This document shows, one piece after another, positions 1-8,931 of a stretch of DNA of 64,000 bases. Within the stretch, counting starts at the first letter, position 1. Every line of letters starts with the position of its first letter. The notes under the pieces were generated by a model. The model was not told the DNA's origin, ran no database searches, and saw only the letters and a list, made by a program, of their open reading frames with translations. The stretch lies in NCBI RefSeq assembly GCF_003058325.1, contig NZ_CP028845.1:113453-177452 (forward strand), given 5' to 3'. This stretch comes from Methylobacterium currus. GTDB lineage: Bacteria > Pseudomonadota > Alphaproteobacteria > Rhizobiales > Beijerinckiaceae. A program made the translations under genes and the position numbers.

Positions 1-2529
1 GTCGAGCTGGTTCTGCCGTTCGTAGGCGGCAAGCTTCTTCAGCATCGCGGAGGGCGCGACGACGCCGGCCTTCAGCGAGGCTACGAGGCGGATGATGTCC
101 CCCCAGTGCTCGCGAATGAGTTCGACGCGCACCCTCTTTCCCATGATGGGCTTCAGCGCCGGGTATCGTGCGGCGGGCTCGATCGAGGCGAGCCGGCGGT
201 CGGGGAAGTCGCGCAGGCGGGGGCAAAAGCGGAAACCCAGCAGCGCGCACAGGGCGTGGACGTGGTCGGTGCTGCCGCCAGTATCGGTGTAGTGCTCGGC
301 GATGCTCAGGCCGCTGCCGTGATGGAGAAGCCCGTCGAGGACGAAGGGCGCCTCGTGCTCGGTGGCCGAGATCACGGTCGCATGGAAGGGATCGTGCTGA
401 TCAGAGGTGTGGGTGTAGAAGGCAAAGCCTGGATCGACACCGTAGCGGGCGTTGACCTCGCCGGCGGCGTCGCCGCGCTTGCCCGACCGGAAGAACTGAC
501 CGTCGGACGCCGAGGTGGTGCCATCCCCCCACACACAGGCGATCGGCAGCGCGTGGTGCGCGTCGATGATGCGCGCGAGCGCGGCCCGGTATGTCTCATC
601 GCGGATATAGGCTTCGCGGGTCCAGAGAAGCTGGTCGCGGGTCACGCCCTGGCTCGCCTCGGCCATGCGAGACAGGCCGAGATTGGTGGCGTCGGCGAGG
701 ATCACGGCCAGGAGTGCGGCCTCGTTGTCGACCGGCCGGTGCGTGCGCAGATTAGTGAAGGCGGAGAGGAAGCCGGTCTCGCGCGCCACCTCGTGAAGAA
801 GGTCGGTGACGCGCACGCGCGGCATCAGTGCGTCGATGCGCTCGGCCAGCGCCGCCGCGTCCGGCGGGGTCGCGGAACGCACCGGCGCGATAGACAGCCG
901 GCCGTTCTTCATGGACACGCCCTCGACTTGGCCTCGGGTCAGGCGGCCTGCGAAGCGCTGGAGGCGCCAGTCGAGTTCACGGCCCCGCTCCGACAGCCAC
1001 GCGTCGCCGCTCGCCGGCAAGTCGAGATCGGTGACGATGGGCGCAGCTTCGGCCGCAGGAAGGAGATAGCTGTCGAAGCGACGATACTCGCCCGAGCGCT
1101 CCACCCAGACGTCGCCCGAGCGCCACTTGTTACGCAGGTGGGCGAACACCGCAGTCTCGTAGAGCCTGCGGTCGACCTTGCCGTCAGCACCGGCGACGAG
1201 CCTGCGCCAATCCTTCTTGAACGGCATCGGCGCGTCGCGGGGCACGTCGCGTTTTCCGGAGCGGTTAAGCTGACGCAGGGTGGCGAGAGCAGCAATCGTG
1301 GGGTCCGTGCTCCGGCTCGCCCTGAAGTCGATCGCCTCTAGAAGGAGCGGCGCGAACTTCCTGAGGGTGCCATGCCGGTCGGCGGCGCGCACCAGCGGAT
1401 CCTCCTCCGCGAGGTCAGCGATCGCAGCCGCGTCAGGCTTAGCGTGGATAAGCCGGTCCAGCCCGACCGCCCCGTCGATCGCGCTGAGCGCGTCGCCGCC
1501 GTCGCGCACCGCGGCCTCGACCGCTTCGATCGTGCCGTGGAGCAGGCGCATGAGCCGGCCAACGTCACGCGAGGTCGCCGTGTAGGTGCGCTCGCGGGCA
1601 TTCTTCCCCCGTGTGAAGCTGGCACCGATCAGCCGATCGGCCATGCCGAGCACGGCGTCGGTCAATCGCCTCTCCAGGTCGAGCAGCGCCGCGACCAGGA
1701 TGGCGCGGCGTCGGTGCGGCGTGTAGCGTTCGATCGCGTGGGGCGACGACAGTTGTCCCTCCCGCACGAGTGCGCGCAGCCGGTCGGGGTGGATCCGGTT
1801 GGTGAGGGTGGGGTCGAGACCGACCGCGCGCACCATCGCCAGCCGGTCCACAAGTTCGCGAACGTGGTCAGGCTTGGGCGCGACCGGCAGGTCCCTCGTC
1901 CAGGCAAGCAGCGTGCGGCCGGTCGCAGGATCCACGGCCAGCATTGCATCGAGCCTTGTGATCTGCTCGTGCGAGAGGCCGGCGAGCAAAGCGTCGGCGG
2001 CGCGCTTCCTCGCACGAGCGCGTCCGGCCAGCCCGGCGCGTTCGATCGTGTCGGGTGTCGGCAGGACGATGCGGACGTCGCGCAACGCGTGGATGATTCC
2101 TTCAGCGATCGGCCCTCCCTTGTCTGTCGGCCACGCCGCAGCCGCGGCGGACTCGATCATCAGCGGCAGATCCACCCGCGTCGCCGGGCGCAGGCCCAGG
2201 GCGCGCTCGAGCTCGCGAGCGTGCTCGGTCGCGGTCGCGACTCGGGCTGCGTAAGCGGCAAAGGCGCTCGGCTCGATCCCGAGTTGCTCGGCGAGGAAGA
2301 CGACGAGCGCCTCGGGAGCGCCGGTAGCGACAGAGAGACCGAAGCCGGGGTCGCGCAGGAGCGCGAGCTGTAGCGCGAAGCCGAGCCGGTTCGCGTCGCC
2401 TCGATGCCCCGAGACGAGCGCCAGGTCGGTTAGGTCTAGGGTGTAGCGCCGGACAAGTTCGTCGCGACCCGTCGGCACGCCGAACAGCCGCTCGCGCTCG
2501 GCATCCGTCAGCAGGCTCCGACGTGCCAT
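1..2529 (-). CDS. tnpA: Tn3-family transposase TnpA (C-terminus beyond the window edge)
   Basis: Replicative transposase of a Tn3-family transposon. The minus-strand frame is open from the ATG at 2529 to base 1 (843 codons seen; the family is usually about 980 residues, so roughly 140 are missing). A GGAGG ribosome site lies just upstream of the ATG. The N-terminus (MARRSLLTDAERERLF) is the usual DUF4158-type start. The catalytic DDE region is visible as WGDGTTSASDGQ and then YTDTGGSTDHVH, close to the left edge. It is divergent from the resolvase at 3841 and separated from it by an IS630 element. The long frames on the opposite strand are codon-bias shadows. Confidence 0.93.
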   Translation of the reverse strand, partial: MARRSLLTDAERERLFGVPTGRDELVRRYTLDLTDLALVSGHRGDANRLGFALQLALLRDPGFGLSVATGAPEALVVFLAEQLGIEPSAFAAYAARVATATEHARELERALGLRPATRVDLPLMIESAAAAAWPTDKGGPIAEGIIHALRDVRIVLPTPDTIERAGLAGRARARKRAADALLAGLSHEQITRLDAMLAVDPATGRTLLAWTRDLPVAPKPDHVRELVDRLAMVRAVGLDPTLTNRIHPDRLRALVREGQLSSPHAIERYTPHRRRAILVAALLDLERRLTDAVLGMADRLIGASFTRGKNARERTYTATSRDVGRLMRLLHGTIEAVEAAVRDGGDALSAIDGAVGLDRLIHAKPDAAAIADLAEEDPLVRAADRHGTLRKFAPLLLEAIDFRASRSTDPTIAALATLRQLNRSGKRDVPRDAPMPFKKDWRRLVAGADGKVDRRLYETAVFAHLRNKWRSGDVWVERSGEYRRFDSYLLPAAEAAPIVTDLDLPASGDAWLSERGRELDWRLQRFAGRLTRGQVEGVSMKNGRLSIAPVRSATPPDAAALAERIDALMPRVRVTDLLHEVARETGFLSAFTNLRTHRPVDNEAALLAVILADATNLGLSRMAEASQGVTRDQLLWTREAYIRDETYRAALARIIDAHHALPIACVWGDGTTSASDGQFFRSGKRGDAAGEVNARYGVDPGFAFYTHTSDQHDPFHATVISATEHEAPFVLDGLLHHGSGLSIAEHYTDTGGSTDHVHALCALLGFRFCPRLRDFPDRRLASIEPAARYPALKPIMGKRVRVELIREHWGDIIRLVASLKAGVVAPSAMLKKLAAYERQNQLD

Positions 2530-2601
2530 CCCGATCCTCCCACCGTCCAGAGAAGGCAGGGGATCATTGTGGACACGGATGCTTAACGGGACGCATTAAT
2601 A

Positions 2602-3762
2602 CCAATCCTCATTGATCAGAACCCATGTGTCCATTGGCGTAGTCCGATGGACATGATGCGCCAGGGCTGGTCGATGAGCTTGTTCCAGGCGTCGCAGCAG
2701 TGATCGAGGATATCGGCGTAGGATTTGAAGATCCGGTTGCCGAGCCAGTTGTCGCGAAGGAACTGCCACAGGTTCTCGACGGGGTTGAGTTCGGGACTAC
2801 GCGCCGGCAGCGGCAGAAGGGTGATGTTGTCGGGGACCGGCAGCTTCTTGGTCGTGTGCCAGCCGGCCTGATCGAGGAGGAGCACGGCGTGGGCACCGGG
2901 AGCCACGGTCCCTGAGATCTCTTCGAGGTGGTGGGCCATCGCCTCGGTGGTGCAGCGGGGCATGACCAAACCCGCGCCGACGCCCCGGGCCGGGCAGATC
3001 GCCCCGAAGATGTAGGCCGACTGTGTGCGCTGATCCTTTGGGGCTGAGGGGCGTGTCCCGCGCTTGGCCCAGCGCCGGGTCAGCGTGTTCTTCTGGCCGA
3101 CACGGGCCTCGTCGCAGAACCAGACCTCTATCGGCTTGCCGCCGACAGCTTGCGCGATCTCCGCCAGACGGTCGGGGAAGTCTTTTTAAAAATGGCCGCG
3201 GCCTCCGGGTCCTGGGCGTGATGGCGCGGACGGGCCGAGAGCTTGCGGTAGCCCATCGCCCGCAAGACCCGGCTCAGGGTCTGCTCGGAAACCGACACGC
3301 CGTGATCCTCGGACAGGATCTGGGCCAGATCGCAGAGCCGCCAGCGTACCACGCCGTGAGCGGCGGGAACCGGCCCCTGTTCGACCAGCGCCTTGAGGAC
3401 GTCCCGCTGATCGGCGTTCAGGCGCGGACGGGCCCCAGGGGCCTTGCCGTCGATCAGCCCGTCCGGGCCATCGGCGTTGAAGGCCAGGACCCAGTCGCGC
3501 ACCGTCTGCAGCCCGACCCCGCCGATCTCGGCCGCCTCCGAGCGCGAGCCGCCCGCCGAGATCACCGACAGCGCCAGCAAGCGGCGGGTCTGGGCCGGAT
3601 CGCGTGAACCCTTGGCCAGGGCACGTAAGGATCCGGCATCGAAGTCCGACCGCAGCGGTACGGGAGCGGCCATCGCATCCTCCTCAGGCCCCAAACCCGA
3701 GGACAGAATCACGGCCGAGACAGCGGCGCTACCCGTCGTGAGTCGCGCTCAACGAGGTCTGG
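2602..3762 (-). mobile_element. IS630-family insertion sequence
   Basis: A 1161-base element bounded by imperfect inverted repeats (CCAATCCTCATTGATC on the left, CCAGACCTCGTTGAGC reading inward from the right). A TA dinucleotide flanks both ends (2600-2601 and 3763-3764), as expected for the IS630/Tc1 group. It sits between the divergent tnpA and tnpR of the Tn3 element, where the res site would be. That would probably stop resolution of cointegrates (inference). Confidence 0.85.
2616..3673 (-). CDS. IS630 transposase, two frames joined by a frameshift
   Basis: The first frame starts at ATG 3673, behind a GAGGAGG ribosome site. It encodes the helix-turn-helix part (SRSEAAEIGGVGLQTVRDW, then a second HTH near SVSEQTLSRVLRAMGY). 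It ends in a shifted tail just after a T5A5-type run at 3182-3192. The second frame continues with the DDE nuclease domain: VWFCDEARVG (first D), LLLDQAGWHTT (second D) and SPELNPVENLWQFLRDN (E). The homopolymer at the junction makes programmed frameshifting plausible, as known in this family, but a simple mutation cannot be excluded. Confidence 0.87.
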
Positions 3763-3840
3763 TATAAGTGGACGGGAACGAAGCCTGCGCCGGATCGGCT
3801 CGGCGGGCGTCCCGAGAACGGACGTTTGCGGGACGAGATC

Positions 3841-4410
3841 ATGGGCGACGTGCTGGGTTACGCACGGGTGTCGACCGGAGACCAGGACGTCGCGGGGCAG
3901 ACGCTGCGGCTCGAGCGGGCGGGCGCCATCTGCGTCTTCACCGACGTGCGGTCGGGCAAGAGCATGGACCGGCCCGGCCTGACCGAACTCCTCGCCTACG
4001 CGCGTCGCGGCGACACCCTGGCGGTGGTTCGCCTCGACCGACTCGGGCGCTCTCTCGCCGAGCTGTTGTCGAGCGTAAACCTGCTCAAGGAACGCGGCAT
4101 TGCGCTCGTGAGCCTGGAGGAGAAGATCGACACCGGCTCGGCCGCCGGCGAACTGGTCTTCCACGTCTTCGGTGCGATCGCCCACTTCGAGCGGCGGCTG
4201 ATCGCCGAGCGCACCAAGGACGGGATCGCGGCGGCCCGTGCCAAAGGCAAGCGTCCGGGCCGGCAACCGGTCGATCCGGACAAGGTCGTGGCCGCCCTGA
4301 AACTCGTCCAAGCCGGGCTATCGCCTACGGAAGCGGGGCGCCAGGTCGGGCTCGGCCGCGCCACCGTCTATCGCGAAATGGCCCTCGCCGGGATCACACG
4401 AGCGGTGTAG
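3841..4410 (+). CDS. tnpR: Tn3-type serine resolvase TnpR
   Basis: Serine recombinase of about 190 residues. The N-terminal catalytic domain starts GDVLGYARVSTGDQD, with the nucleophilic Ser in ARVST and the VRLDRLGRS motif. A C-terminal HTH follows (LSPTEAGRQVGLGRATVYRE). It resolves cointegrates at a res site. It is divergent from the tnpA at 2529, the same arrangement as the intact transposon at 53839-57626, so it belongs to the first Tn3 element. An in-frame ATG lies upstream at 3826, but 3841 fits the family N-terminus better. Confidence 0.88.
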   Translation: MGDVLGYARVSTGDQDVAGQTLRLERAGAICVFTDVRSGKSMDRPGLTELLAYARRGDTLAVVRLDRLGRSLAELLSSVNLLKERGIALVSLEEKIDTGSAAGELVFHVFGAIAHFERRLIAERTKDGIAAARAKGKRPGRQPVDPDKVVAALKLVQAGLSPTEAGRQVGLGRATVYREMALAGITRAV

Positions 4411-4484
4411 CCGCCACCCTCGCAGCTCTTCCGAGGCGGCAACCGTTCACGACCCGTTCGTCTCGACCGTAACTCAGCGAACAA

Positions 4485-4727
4485 TCAACGCGACGCCCTC
4501 AACTTGAGCTTCTGCTGCCCGAGAGGATGCCCAATGGCTTGCATGGTTTTGCGCGCGGCGACCTCGGGGGGCGGACCAGGCCGAACCGCCTCCTCGGCCT
4601 GTTTGACGCTCTCCGGCATGGGTCGGTAGAGCGCCTCCTGGGCGAATTCGGTCACCTTTGTCGCGACAAAGCCCGCAGCGAGGCCGATTGCGACATCGAC
4701 CAGCAAGTTGTCTTTTTGGCTGCCCAT
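4485..4727 (-). pseudogene. Truncated DUF1440-like membrane protein
   Basis: An 80-residue frame starting MGSQKDNLLVDVAIGLAAGF, with one hydrophobic segment (VAIGLAAGFVATKV) followed by a soluble stretch ending in KLKLRASR. It resembles the N-terminal third of DUF1440/YagU-like membrane proteins (family recalled, not searched). It stops abruptly next to the tnpR end of the Tn3 element, which suggests truncation by that insertion. Function unknown. Confidence 0.45.
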
Positions 4728-4862
4728 GACCGTTCATCTCGCAAGTTGTTCGACCCGCCAAGAACATCCGGCCACTGGGGGCCTGTGATGAAGTGCCGAG
4801 AAGTCTCTGGTGCTTGAACGAAGCTGGACCAGCGACAGGTTCCAGGAATTATGATCGCAAAT

Positions 4863-5183
4863 TTAGAGTAGTGGGGAGGCAGACATCTCGATCTGCTTAT
4901 CCCAAGCATAGCGCTGGAGCGTGGACCAACGGCGTCGGAGGTAGATTAGCCCGAACCACTGTCCAAGCATGCTCAAGGTTACGGCCACGCCGACGAGCTT
5001 GTAGTGTGCCAGCGCTGGACTGTTGCCGAACCAAGCCGAACCAAGCGCCAGGCTGAAGAGAACTGCCTTGAGGCGGTTGCCGCACGAGCGACGGACCCCG
5101 TCGTCCGGCTGTGGCGATGCCTCGATATGGCCTGCAGGACGGACGACCGGTTTCGGTGAGCCTGCGCAAGCTGCCCCTGTCAT
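4863..5183 (-). CDS. Degenerate MerT-like membrane protein
   Basis: About 106 residues. The central part (KAVLFSLALGSAWFGNSPAL, then AHYKLVGVAVTL) matches the MerT stretch VLFSLGVSGAWIGNLTAL of the copy at 8932. The vicinal Cys pair that passes Hg(II) through MerT is not present; SCGN occupies the equivalent place. Its ATG overlaps the stop of the upstream gene (ATGA at 5180-5183), implying translational coupling. It is last in the mer operon. It is either a decayed transporter or a divergent membrane protein. Confidence 0.5.
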   Translation of the reverse strand: MTGAACAGSPKPVVRPAGHIEASPQPDDGVRRSCGNRLKAVLFSLALGSAWFGNSPALAHYKLVGVAVTLSMLGQWFGLIYLRRRWSTLQRYAWDKQIEMSASPLL

Positions 5184-5461
5184 CCGAATTCGCTTCCCCG
5201 TCCTGGCGTCGTTGCTGAACACCCGGTTTCGGCTTCCGGCCGAGGCGTACACCGTCGCCCCCGGCCGCTTATGAAGACGTGAAGCAGAACGAAGGCTCCG
5301 GCAGCCGCTGAGGCCACGACGAGCAGGACCATCGACTGGCTCAGCCACGCTACTGTCGCGACAACGCCTGACACGAGCGCTGCAGGACCTGCGCAACAGA
5401 CCACCGTCAGAGGGAATACGAACAAAAACGCTACGAAAGCTGCGACGGGCTTATCGCTCAC
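5180..5461 (-). CDS. Small membrane protein of the mer operon with a VCCAGP motif
   Basis: A 93-residue protein with two hydrophobic helices (AFVAFLFVFPLTVVCCAGP and SMVLLVVASAAAGAFVLL). The vicinal Cys pair in the first helix recalls the CC or GCC pairs of MerT, MerC and MerF mercury transporters. The chosen GTG start at 5461 has a GAGGAG ribosome site; an upstream extension is possible but looks non-coding. It follows the second hisI paralogue and overlaps the next gene by four bases. A role in Hg(II) uptake is inferred from the CC pair and context; the exact family is not recognised. Confidence 0.55.
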   Translation of the reverse strand: MSDKPVAAFVAFLFVFPLTVVCCAGPAALVSGVVATVAWLSQSMVLLVVASAAAGAFVLLHVFISGRGRRCTPRPEAETGCSATTPGRGSEFG

Positions 5462-5567
5462 GAAGTCTCTCCTCGATGTCTGTGATGGGGCGATGACGGC
5501 TTCGCGCCCGGGTGTCCCTTGAAGTAGCAATCGGCCGGCAGGGCGGGATCGGCGCTGGCTCGGGACA

Positions 5568-5975
5568 TCATCGCGCATCCGTACCGGCTACTCGGAGGAT
5601 CAGTCCGTCAGGTCCACTCGACAGCAATCGGTAAAAGCAGCTTGCCCGACCCGTATGGCAGCAGGACCCATCGCCGCCGACGTTCACCTTCAGCAGAATT
5701 GTGTCTTGGTCGCAGTCGACCCACGGCTCCTGGACGTGCTGGATCTGCCCGCTTGTCTCGCCCTTGTGCCACAGAGACTTGCGCGATCGGCTCCAGTACC
5801 AGGCTTCGCCGGTCAGGATCGTCCTGTTCAACGCGTCCGCGTTCATCCAGGCGAGCATGAGCACGGCTCCGGTCTGACACTCGGTCGCGATTGCCGGGAT
5901 CAAGCCGGCTTCGTTAAACGCAGGCCTGAGCACCGGGCCTTCTTCAAGCTCGTTCGCGGTTCCGGCTCCTTGCAC
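5568..5975 (-). CDS. hisI: HisI-like phosphoribosyl-AMP cyclohydrolase paralogue 2
   Basis: About 135 residues, close to normal HisI length. It shows the PRA-CH hallmarks: [29 protein letters not shown], the metal-binding VDCDQD and the Cys ligands in [12 protein letters not shown]. HisI is a zinc enzyme of histidine synthesis, acting in the cytosol. The GTG start at 5975 has a GAGGAG ribosome site; the frame upstream overlaps merB. It lies directly after merB in the mer operon with no other his gene nearby. A spare metal-tolerant enzyme or a metal-binding role is inference. Confidence 0.82.
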   Translation of the reverse strand: MQGAGTANELEEGPVLRPAFNEAGLIPAIATECQTGAVLMLAWMNADALNRTILTGEAWYWSRSRKSLWHKGETSGQIQHVQEPWVDCDQDTILLKVNVGGDGSCCHTGRASCFYRLLSSGPDGLILRVAGTDAR

Positions 5976-6039
5976 CTGTTTCTTCTCCTCAGCAGGAAAG
6001 AGGTCGGCGCCCTCGGAGACGCGCTGCAGGGCGAGGCTC

Positions 6040-6843
6040 TCAAGGCAGCGCGGACACGGGCTCCCTGAGGATCGGGGCAAAGATCGCGCGACCGAGTTCC
6101 AACCCCTCGTTCATGCTCAGCCGAACTCCGGCCCTTGCCGGCTCCTGCCCTTCCAGCCAGCGACGGAGATGCTCGTCCGAGCAGAAGAACGCGATCGACG
6201 GGCAGCAAGAGGAGGCCGCGCTGTCGCCGTAGGCAAAGTCGTACCAGATCACCGCCCCGGCAGGAGCGACGCTGCCCAGCTTGCGGCCTTGGTCCGTCGT
6301 GACGACGCTGATCGTCTCCCCGCAGGATCGGCACTGCGCCTGGACCCTGATGTCCGTCCGATACATGTCCCCAACGCCAAGCGCGTCGATCGCGCAAAGG
6401 GCGCTGAGAACATGCCGACCGAAACCAACCCGGTGCCCGGTTTCGCTTTCCGTGAACGGGTAGGCGTGCCGGATCTTATCGGACTCGTTTTCGAGGCCGA
6501 CAAGGTCGCGCAACTGCAGCTTGCGCAGCAATGCGCCGACCCGGTCACTGGGGATGCCCGTATCGCCGGCAAGGTCCGCCGCTTGGGGAGGCCGGCCCAT
6601 GGTGGCGTATCGCTTTAAAATATTCCGCCACACCAGATCCTCGTCGGGATCCAGGGCGTGCGACCACTTGTCGAGCAGGCCAGCACGTGCCGACATACGC
6701 CCGCTCAGCGCATTGCGGGCGGCCGGGGTTGTCACGGCGGACCAGTCCGGCCGCACCACGCCCGGCCTGATCTCGGTCGCGAGCTCTTCCGCTTTTGCGA
6801 CCATTCCGTCTCCGTCGCCCGCGCAAGCGTCTTGCCCCGGCAT
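6040..6843 (-). CDS. merB: Alkylmercury lyase MerB
   Basis: Cleaves the carbon-mercury bond of organomercurials and hands Hg(II) to MerA. About 267 residues, somewhat longer than classical MerB (about 212) because of an N-terminal extension. The catalytic residues are recognisable: Cys then Asp in ALCAIDALG (equivalent to Cys96 and Asp99) and the second Cys in the [15 protein letters not shown] segment (Cys159 region). The ATG overlaps the merA stop as TGATG (6841-6845), giving translational coupling. Its presence makes this a broad-spectrum mercury operon. Confidence 0.92.
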   Translation of the reverse strand: MPGQDACAGDGDGMVAKAEELATEIRPGVVRPDWSAVTTPAARNALSGRMSARAGLLDKWSHALDPDEDLVWRNILKRYATMGRPPQAADLAGDTGIPSDRVGALLRKLQLRDLVGLENESDKIRHAYPFTESETGHRVGFGRHVLSALCAIDALGVGDMYRTDIRVQAQCRSCGETISVVTTDQGRKLGSVAPAGAVIWYDFAYGDSAASSCCPSIAFFCSDEHLRRWLEGQEPARAGVRLSMNEGLELGRAIFAPILREPVSALP

Positions 6844-8282
6844 CAACCGGCGCAACACGAAAGCCTCTTCACGTCCCGATCGAAGGTCTGAGCCGCGAGT
6901 TTCAGGCCCTCGACCGTGGTCAAATACGGAAAGATCGTCTCGGCCAAATCGTCGATCGTGAGCCCACCGCGTATCGCCATTGCGGCGGTCTGGATGCTGT
7001 CGGCCCCCTCGGGTGCTACGATGTGGCTTCCCAGAAGCTTGCGGGTCCCCCGGTCGGCGACGAGCTTGATCAGACCGCGCGTGTCACGAGCCGCAAGCGC
7101 CCGCGGCACATTGTCGAGCGAGAGCACCGAAGTGCGAACGTCGTGCCCGGCAGCACGGGCCTGGGCTTCAGTGAGCCCAACGCTTCCGACCTGCGGGTCC
7201 GTGAACACCACGGCCGGCATCACCCTGTTGTCGTAGCGCAGGCTGTCACCGTTGAGGGCGTTCTTGGCGGCCAGTTTCGCGCCGTAGGCCGCCATGTAGA
7301 CGAACTGGTCCTTGCCGGTCACGTCACCCGCCGCGTAGACGCCCAGCTTCGAGGTGCGCATGCGGTCATCGACCACGATGGCGCCCGTCGGCGTCTGGGC
7401 CACACCCGCTTCCGCGAGGCCGAGGCTCTCGGTGTTGGCCGAACGCCCGGTCGCGACGACGATTTGCTCGGCCGTGACCGTCTCGCTGCGTCCGTTTCGT
7501 CGGACCGTGAGGCTCACGCCTTCCTCCGTTCGGCGCACGGCCTCGTAGGCAAGGTCGCCCAGGACCGTGATGCCTTCTTCCGCTAAGTAGCCGGCGAGCG
7601 CCGCGCCAATCTCAGGCTCTGCCTCGGGCAGAAGCCGGCTGCGGAATACAAGGGTCACCGCGACCCCGACCCGTGCGAACATCTGCGCAAGCTCCGCACC
7701 GATGTAACCGCCGCCCAATACGATCATCGAACGCGGCAGCTGAGTCAGCGCAAGAGCTGCCGTGCTGTCGAGAGCCGACACCTCCGCGATGCCCGATATG
7801 GCTGGTAGGGCCGGGCGTGTACCGGTGGCGATGATGATGCGGTCCGCGGAGAAACGTTGGCCACCGGCCTCGACCCCGCCTTCGACCAGGCGCGCCTCGC
7901 CCTCGTGGTAGGCCACGTTGTTGTAGGCCGGCAGAAGGTCGGCATACTTCGCATGCCGCAGGCCCTCGACCAAAGCATCTTTCTGGGCAACCTGTGCACG
8001 CCAGTCGACCACCCGCGCCTCACCCTGGACGCCTTCGAAGCGGGTGCTGGCGGCGTTGGCGTGATGCACGGCTTCCGCAGCCCGGATCAGGGCTTTCGAC
8101 GGGACGCAGCCCACGTTCACGCAGCTGCCGCCAATCGTCCCGTATCCGATGAGGGCGACCTGTGCGCCCTGCTCGGCCGCCGTGATCGCGGCCGAGAACC
8201 CAGCCGACCCGGCGCCGACGACGACGAGGTCGTAGCGGCCCTTGCCGTCGCTCTCGCGCTGAGTGTTGCAGCAATCGCTCAT
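6843..8282 (-). CDS. merA: Mercuric reductase MerA
   Basis: Cytosolic NADPH- and FAD-dependent enzyme reducing Hg(II) to volatile Hg(0). It has 479 residues and lacks the optional N-terminal HMA domain. It shows the FAD-binding DLVVVGAGSAGFSAA, the redox disulfide GGSCVNVGCVPSKAL, the second nucleotide site MIVLGGGYIGAE, the FAD motif VYAAGDV and the C-terminal Hg-binding Cys pair in KRLSCCAG. It overlaps merF upstream (ATGA) and merB downstream (TGATG), so merF, merA and merB are translated as a coupled block. Confidence 0.97.
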   Translation of the reverse strand: MSDCCNTQRESDGKGRYDLVVVGAGSAGFSAAITAAEQGAQVALIGYGTIGGSCVNVGCVPSKALIRAAEAVHHANAASTRFEGVQGEARVVDWRAQVAQKDALVEGLRHAKYADLLPAYNNVAYHEGEARLVEGGVEAGGQRFSADRIIIATGTRPALPAISGIAEVSALDSTAALALTQLPRSMIVLGGGYIGAELAQMFARVGVAVTLVFRSRLLPEAEPEIGAALAGYLAEEGITVLGDLAYEAVRRTEEGVSLTVRRNGRSETVTAEQIVVATGRSANTESLGLAEAGVAQTPTGAIVVDDRMRTSKLGVYAAGDVTGKDQFVYMAAYGAKLAAKNALNGDSLRYDNRVMPAVVFTDPQVGSVGLTEAQARAAGHDVRTSVLSLDNVPRALAARDTRGLIKLVADRGTRKLLGSHIVAPEGADSIQTAAMAIRGGLTIDDLAETIFPYLTTVEGLKLAAQTFDRDVKRLSCCAG

Positions 8283-8542
8283 GGTTTCAGCTTTCGTGTG
8301 TCATCGTCCGCGTCGCAGCAATCGGATGCCGCCGGGCTCTTTGATGTGTTTCGTCGATAGAGTCCGATCCCGACCAAGCCGACCGAGGCGACGAGCACTG
8401 GGATCAGGACGTAATCGGCCTTGGCAGCCCAGGCCGCGAGCCCGACCGCACCGAGACCAACCGCCAAGAAGGGCGTCACGCAGCAAAGCGCGGCCACAAC
8501 GGCGCCGGCGATGCCGGTTCGTACAAGGATGCGGTCTTCCAT
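8279..8542 (-). CDS. merF: Mercury transporter MerF
   Basis: An 87-residue inner-membrane protein that imports Hg(II) for reduction. It has two membrane helices (VRTGIAGAVVAALCCVTP and DYVLIPVLVASVGLVGIG) with the vicinal Cys pair in the first. A second Cys pair lies at the C-terminal cytosolic end (SDCCDADDD). The start is taken at MEDRILV, where MerF homologues begin. It lies between merP and merA and overlaps merA by four bases. Confidence 0.88.
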   Translation of the reverse strand: MEDRILVRTGIAGAVVAALCCVTPFLAVGLGAVGLAAWAAKADYVLIPVLVASVGLVGIGLYRRNTSKSPAASDCCDADDDTRKLKP

Positions 8543-8561
8543 GACGAAGCTACCCCACCGC

Positions 8562-8900
8562 TCAGCGCGCCTGGGCGGTGCTGCCCGTGGTGTCCGCACT
8601 CGCGTTCCTCACCTCCTTCACCGAAGATGGGTATCCGGCACCGGTGGTTGCCTGGGAGAGCGCCTCGGCTGTGATCTTGTCGTCGTCGAAGGTGACGGTC
8701 GCCGTCGCCGCGCCGCCGTGCTCGACCACTGCCACCTGGGTGACGCCGGTCAGACGTGACAACGTCTTCTTGACGATGGGCGCGCAGGTCACGCAACTCA
8801 CGTTCTGCACGTCGAGAATGGCCGTGCGAGGAGCGGCGGAGGCAGCGCTGGCCGATATCAGGATCGATGCGGCGAAGGTGGCACGGAGCAAGGTTTTCAT
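8562..8900 (-). CDS. merP: Periplasmic mercury-binding protein MerP
   Basis: A 112-residue exported protein. The signal peptide MKTLLRATFAASILISASA ends at ASA-AP. The mature part is one HMA domain with the metal motif VSCVTCAP and the fold ending AGYPSSVKEV. It scavenges Hg(II) in the periplasm and passes it to MerT or MerF. It lies between merT and merF in the usual order. The tail after the HMA domain (NASADTTGSTAQAR) is slightly long and low-complexity. Confidence 0.95.
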   Translation of the reverse strand: MKTLLRATFAASILISASAASAAPRTAILDVQNVSCVTCAPIVKKTLSRLTGVTQVAVVEHGGAATATVTFDDDKITAEALSQATTGAGYPSSVKEVRNASADTTGSTAQAR

Positions 8901-8931
8901 GGGTGGTCTCCTTCGATCGTGGCGGTGAAGG

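Noticed and set aside
106..2373. Two long plus-strand frames (411 and 333 codons) opposite tnpA
   Set aside because: They lie exactly antisense and in codon register with a clear Tn3 transposase, are rich in Arg/Gly/Ala/His and have no family motif. They are GC-driven shadows.
2554..2590. GGGG-led sequence upstream of the first tnpA as a Tn3 terminal repeat
   Set aside because: The orientation is wrong for an element end given tnpA and tnpR on either side. It lies where res or promoter sequence is expected.
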